This document shows positions 60,740-64,000 of a stretch of 64,000 bases of DNA, piece after piece (the stretch's first letter is position 1; each line of letters starts with the position of its first letter). The position numbers and the translations under genes are program-made. The DNA comes from Azospirillum lipoferum (lineage in GTDB: Bacteria; Pseudomonadota; Alphaproteobacteria; Azospirillales; Azospirillaceae), in NCBI RefSeq assembly GCF_024170005.1, contig NZ_JALJXJ010000012.1, positions 124,001-188,000 of the forward strand, given 5' to 3'. The notes below the pieces were generated by a model that was given only the letters and a program-made list of their open reading frames with translations, was not told the DNA's origin and made no database searches.

Positions 60740-60915
60740 GATAGCTGCCCTTATGGGACGCTGGAACATCACCCTGGAACTTGATGAGTTGGGCATATCC
60801 CCGCCGAAGGTTCCTTCCACCGCTTCCAGATACGCTTTGGCCCGTCCGTGGTGATCTGCGCCCGGTTGTTCAGCCGGCTGCGCAGGTCATCCATGAGCAG
60901 GATGGCGGACTGCCT
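60740..60915 (-). pseudogene. IS1-type transposase remnant with frameshifts
   Basis: Reading the minus strand and allowing two frame changes gives LLMDDLRSRLNNRAQITTDG, then KAYLEAVEGTFGGD, then YAQLIKFQGD. This equals the central catalytic stretch of the IS1-family transposases common in Rhizobiales and Azospirillum (MDDLRSRL..R.QLTTDGHKAYLEAVEGAFG.DVDYAQL.KLYG in outline). The N- and C-terminal parts and terminal repeats are not seen. It is evidence of a past insertion, immediately upstream of the DUF4926 gene. Confidence 0.75.
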
Positions 60916-60944
60916 GGGGGTCCTTTGGACATGACTCAATTCTC

Positions 60945-61127
60945 TTACCGATCACCCTCAGGCAACGGCTCTTTGACGACATCTCCCGTCTCGATATCAA
61001 TGATCTGCACGTCGTTATAGATGCCTTGTTGGCGGAGTTCCCTGGCCTTCTTGAGCGCACCTTCGAGAGTGTCCCGCTTCAGGCCCATAACGCCAACCTG
61101 AGAACTCCCCGTGATGTGATAGCGCAT
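60945..61127 (-). CDS. Small hypothetical protein, 60 aa
   Basis: Starts MRYHITGSSQVGVMGLKRDT and ends DIETGDVVKEPLPEGDR, with a helix LEGALKKARELRQQGI between two beta-type stretches. GGAGGATGCGGGA lies directly before ATG 61127 and fixes the start; an in-frame ATG 33 bases upstream lacks such a site. The beta-helix-beta pattern resembles small single-domain proteins of unknown function common in Rhodospirillales. It is near the DUF6883/DUF4926 pair in the same direction. Confidence 0.68.
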   Translation of the reverse strand: MRYHITGSSQVGVMGLKRDTLEGALKKARELRQQGIYNDVQIIDIETGDVVKEPLPEGDR

Positions 61128-61440
61128 TCCCGCATCCTCCACCGTTATGCTTTGCGTCAAGCATATAGGATCGTGCAGCCGGATGCGAACGCCCTTCGCG
61201 CCGCATTCGCCTCCGAACGAAATTCAAACTGAGACACCACCAAGCATCGCAGGGGTCCCATCTCACCGGGATGGCACCCGTCCGAATAGCTTGCCCCCCG
61301 CGAACGACCACCCACACCCCGCCGAGATTGTTCGTCTCGGCTGAATTCTGTTCCCAGCCACAGCGGCTTTATCCTGGCCGGTCGGTTAGCCACTATCGCT
61401 CTTGCCGCATTGCAGGAGGGGCGCTGGTCGCCGGATCGGG
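61128..61440. other. Right-hand end of the scar region, no gene recognised
   Basis: About 310 bases without a supported gene. It contains the inverted repeat GCCGAGA-TTGTTCG-TCTCGGC (61321-61341), a perfect 7-base stem about 100 bases before the hydrolase gene. Its function is unclear. Confidence 0.4.
61321..61341. repeat. Perfect inverted repeat, 7-base arms
   Basis: GCCGAGA and TCTCGGC separated by TTGTTCG. No T-run follows. It may be a hairpin or a repressor site for the hydrolase/efflux genes downstream. Confidence 0.45.
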
Positions 61441-62202
61441 ATGGATCGTTCACGCACGTCGCTGATGGTGGAAGGCCGCAAGGTTCCGCTGTGCCTGTTC
61501 AGGCCCGCGGTTTCCGGGCCGCTGCCCGGCCTGCTGTATTTCCATGGCGGCGGCTTCACCTCCGGCTCCGTCGAGGAGGTGGAGATCACCGCGACGGCGC
61601 TGGCGGAGAGCATTCCGGCGCTGGTGGTCGCGGTCGGCTATGCGCTGGCCCCCGCCCATCCCTTTCCCGCCGCCATCGAGGATGCCCATGCGGCAGCCGT
61701 GTGGCTGGCGGAGCGGGCCGGGCCGCTGGGGGTCGCCGGGCATGATGCCGGCGGGCATGTCGCGGTGTCGCTCACCCTGCTCGCCCGCGACCGCGGCGGG
61801 CCGGAGATCGCGGCGCAGGCGCTGTTCGGGCCGATGCTCGATCCCAGCCTGACGCGGGTCGGGGATGGCGAGAACAGCGTGACCGACTGCGCCCGCTGTT
61901 ACCGCGCCTATCTGCCGGAGGCGGCGCTGCGGCTGCATCCCTATGCGGCGCCCCTGGAATCGCGCCGGCTCGGCCGGCTGCCGCCGATCCTGATCGCCAC
62001 GGCACAGAACGACGTGCTGCGGCCGGAGGCGGAAAGCTATGCCGCCCGGCTGATCGACGCCGGGGTGCCGACCGAGGTCACCCGCTTCAATGGGGTCAGC
62101 CATGCCGGCCTCGCCCACCACCCGCCGGCGCTCGCCGCCGCAGCCGATTTCTTCCGGCGCCGCCTGACCGGCGCCCGTCCCGACACTTCGAGCCAAAGGT
62201 AA
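61441..62202 (+). CDS. Alpha/beta hydrolase (HSL type) with Asp in the nucleophile position
   Basis: A 253-residue hydrolase of the hormone-sensitive-lipase group: the oxyanion motif HGGG is at residues 35-38, and ALAPAHPFPAAIEDAHAAAV is typical. The nucleophile elbow reads GHDAGG (residues 100-105), so Asp102 stands where GxSAGG enzymes have serine. The acid (QNDVLRPEAE) and the histidine (VSHAGLAHHPP) remain. It may hydrolyse by an aspartyl-ester route or be catalytically altered. It lies 5 bases before the efflux adaptor gene, so it is co-transcribed with the pump genes. Confidence 0.82.
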   Translation: MDRSRTSLMVEGRKVPLCLFRPAVSGPLPGLLYFHGGGFTSGSVEEVEITATALAESIPALVVAVGYALAPAHPFPAAIEDAHAAAVWLAERAGPLGVAGHDAGGHVAVSLTLLARDRGGPEIAAQALFGPMLDPSLTRVGDGENSVTDCARCYRAYLPEAALRLHPYAAPLESRRLGRLPPILIATAQNDVLRPEAESYAARLIDAGVPTEVTRFNGVSHAGLAHHPPALAAAADFFRRRLTGARPDTSSQR

Positions 62203-62207
62203 AGCCC

Positions 62208-63383
62208 ATGTCCAGCTCCAAGTCACGCAAGGCACTCTCCCTCCTGATCGCGGCCGGTGTTTCCGTGGCGGCGCTGACCGGCGCCGTCACCCTGCGCAGC
62301 CCGGCCGAAGCGCAAACGGCATCGCCCGCCCCGCCGCCGGCGGAAGTGGACGTCGCCACCGTGCTCGCCCGGCCGGTGACCGACTGGCAGGCCTATTCCG
62401 GCCGGCTGGAGGCGGTCGACCGCGTCGACATCCGGCCGCAGGTCCCCGGCACCATCGTCGCCGTGCATTTCCGCAACGGTGCGCTGGTGAAACAGGGCGA
62501 CGTGCTGTTCACCATCGACCCCCGCCCCTATGAGGCGGAGGTGGCGCGGGCCGAGGCGCAGGTCGCGGCGGCGCAGGCGCGGGTGCGCTTCACCGTCGCC
62601 GACCTCGACCGCGCGCAGAAGCTGGTGCGCGACGACACCATCTCGCGCAGCACCATGGACCAGCGCGACAATGCCGCCCGCGAGGCGACCGCCAATTTGA
62701 AGGCGGCGCAGGCGGCGCTGGACATCGCGCGGCTCAATCTCGGCTACACGCGGGTGACGGCGCCGGTGTCCGGCCGGGTATCGCGGGCGGAACGGACGGT
62801 CGGCAATGTGGTGGCCGCCGGTGCCGCGGCGGAGCCGCTGACCACGCTGGTGTCGCAGTCGCCGATCTACGCCTCCTTCGACGTCGATGAGCAGACCTAT
62901 CTGCGCCACATCGCGCCGATGCGGGATTCCGGCACGATCCCGGTCCGGCTCGGCCTTGCCAACGAGGAGGATTACTCGCGGTCGGGCACGGTGGAGCATG
63001 TCGACAACCGGCTGGACAGCGTGTCCGGCACCATCCGCGTGCGCGCCCGCTTCGACAATGACGACGGCACGCTGGTGCCGGGGCTCTATGCGCGGGTGAA
63101 GGTGGGAGGCACCAAGCCCTATGACGCGCTGCTGGTCGACGACCGCGCCATCGGCACCGACCAGGACAAGAAGTTCGTCCTGGTGGTGACGCCGGAGCAC
63201 AAGGTGGAATACCGGCCGGTGAAGCTGGGCACCTTGCAGAACGGGCTGCGCGTGGTGACGGCGGGGCTGTCGGCCGGCGAACAGGTGGTGGTCAACGGCA
63301 TGCAGCACGCCCGGCCGGGCATGGCGGTGACGCCGAAGACGGTCGCCATGGGGGTCGAGAAGACCCAGACGGCGGCCCGGTAA
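62208..63383 (+). CDS. RND efflux periplasmic adaptor (MexE/AcrA type)
   Basis: A 391-residue membrane-fusion protein. N-terminal signal or anchor (SLLIAAGVSVAALTGAVTLR), lipoyl-like halves (YSGRLEAVDRVDIRPQVPGT and GYTRVTAPVSGRVSRAERTV), a helical hairpin rich in Ala/Arg (VARAEAQVAAAQARVRF) and a beta-barrel domain (GLYARVKVGGTKPYDALLVD). It bridges the pump to an outer-membrane channel. It starts 5 bases after the hydrolase stop; a 115-base gap precedes the pump gene. Confidence 0.93.
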   Translation: MSSSKSRKALSLLIAAGVSVAALTGAVTLRSPAEAQTASPAPPPAEVDVATVLARPVTDWQAYSGRLEAVDRVDIRPQVPGTIVAVHFRNGALVKQGDVLFTIDPRPYEAEVARAEAQVAAAQARVRFTVADLDRAQKLVRDDTISRSTMDQRDNAAREATANLKAAQAALDIARLNLGYTRVTAPVSGRVSRAERTVGNVVAAGAAAEPLTTLVSQSPIYASFDVDEQTYLRHIAPMRDSGTIPVRLGLANEEDYSRSGTVEHVDNRLDSVSGTIRVRARFDNDDGTLVPGLYARVKVGGTKPYDALLVDDRAIGTDQDKKFVLVVTPEHKVEYRPVKLGTLQNGLRVVTAGLSAGEQVVVNGMQHARPGMAVTPKTVAMGVEKTQTAAR

Positions 63384-63498
63384 GACACGGACCCCCGTAA
63401 GACACAACAGGGGCGTGCGCGTTGGCTGGCCCTCCTCGCCCGGCTTTATTCGCCGGATGCGGGGAGGGATGGGGAACGTGCACGCTGGGAGACCCCAG

Positions 63499-64000
63499 AT
63501 GAACATCTCGAAATTCTTCATCGACAGGCCGATCTTTGCCGGCGTGCTGTCGGTGGCGCTGTTCCTGGCGGGGGCCATCGCGCTGTTCCGCCTGCCGATT
63601 TCCGAATATCCCGAGGTGGTGCCGCCGTCCGTCGTGGTGCGCGCCCAGTTCCCCGGCGCCAACCCCAAGGTCATCGCCGAGACCGTCGCCTCCCCGCTGG
63701 AGGAGCAGATCAACGGCGTCGAAGGCATGCTCTACATGCAGTCGCAGGCGAACAGCGACGGCAACATGGCGCTGACGGTGACCTTCAAGCTGGGCACCGA
63801 TCCGGACAAGGCGCAGCAGCTGGTGCAGAACCGCGTGTCCCAGGCGATGCCGCGGCTGCCGTCCGACGTGCAGCGGCTGGGCGTCACCACGGTGAAAAGC
63901 TCGCCGACGCTGACCATGGTCGTGCATCTGCTGTCGCCCAACGACCGCTATGACATGACCTATCTGCGCAACTACGCGGTGCTGAACGTCAAGGACCGGC
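63499..64000 (+). CDS. RND multidrug efflux pump subunit, N-terminal part (MexF/AcrB type)
   Basis: Open frame of 167 codons running off the window end. It begins MNISKFFIDRPIFAGVLSVA with the first membrane helix and continues LPISEYPEVVPPSVVVRAQF, PGANPKVIAETVASPLEEQI and NGVEGMLYMQSQANSDG, the conserved porter-domain entry of the HAE1 family. It resembles MexF more than AcrB (FFIDRPIFAGVLSV, YDMTYLRNYAVLNVKD). Proton-driven export of drugs or solvents is the usual role. The rest lies outside the window. Confidence 0.95.
   Translation, partial: MNISKFFIDRPIFAGVLSVALFLAGAIALFRLPISEYPEVVPPSVVVRAQFPGANPKVIAETVASPLEEQINGVEGMLYMQSQANSDGNMALTVTFKLGTDPDKAQQLVQNRVSQAMPRLPSDVQRLGVTTVKSSPTLTMVVHLLSPNDRYDMTYLRNYAVLNVKDR

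Overview
The window is high-GC alphaproteobacterial DNA. Its gene content (XoxF methanol oxidation, H4MPT C1 transfer, form IC RuBisCO, dense ATGA overlaps) points to an Azospirillum-like or related Rhodospirillales bacterium. The genus is inferred from family recognition only.

Layout. 1-1.9 kb: end of an A2-type cytochrome c oxidase operon (ctaD-ctaE-subunit IV). 1.9-3.3 kb: three small uncharacterised genes. 3.3-8.9 kb (minus strand): mptG, mtdB, mch, a citG-like gene and two PQQ-relay genes (zinc metallohydrolase, SoxYZ-like carrier). 9.2-16 kb (plus): fhcB-A-D-C followed by the PQQ-system ABC substrate-binding protein and a YVTN beta-propeller. 16.1-17.7 kb: a repeat-containing secreted protein, fae and a 26-residue orphan pqqA. 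17.8-20.7 kb (minus): two ATP-grasp ligases and a RibD-like reductase, probably for pterin or methylofuran cofactors. 20.8-29.1 kb (plus): PQQ-system ABC ATPase and permease, xoxF, xoxG-like cytochrome, a XoxJ-CxxxCW fusion, a FolB-like aldolase and mfnB. 29.0-33.6 kb (minus): two-subunit NAD-type formate dehydrogenase (Fdh1 type). 33.8-43.3 kb (minus): Calvin operon cbbL-S-E-X-F-P-T-A-Z with divergent cbbR. Together these form a route from methanol through formaldehyde, H4MPT-bound C1 and formate to CO2, followed by CO2 fixation: an autotrophic-methylotrophy module of about 40 kb.

44.3-54.6 kb is a deoxyribose/pentose locus. A DeoR repressor is divergent from deoC, a sugar ABC importer, a DeoX-like mutarotase, deoK and an FGGY kinase. 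A palindrome close to the E. coli DeoR operator lies between deoR and deoC. 54.6-58.1 kb holds a LysR regulator with an odd tail, a helix-turn-helix protein and a uracil/xanthine permease.

58.3-61.4 kb is an AT-richer scar zone. It holds a decayed serine recombinase, an orphan lipoprotein, a frameshifted DUF6883 gene next to a DUF4926 gene, an IS1-type transposase remnant and a 60-residue protein. 61.4-64 kb returns to high GC with an alpha/beta hydrolase and a MexEF-type RND efflux pair, the pump gene being cut by the window end.

No rRNA, tRNA or CRISPR array was seen. All family names come from recognising sequence motifs by eye, without database searches.
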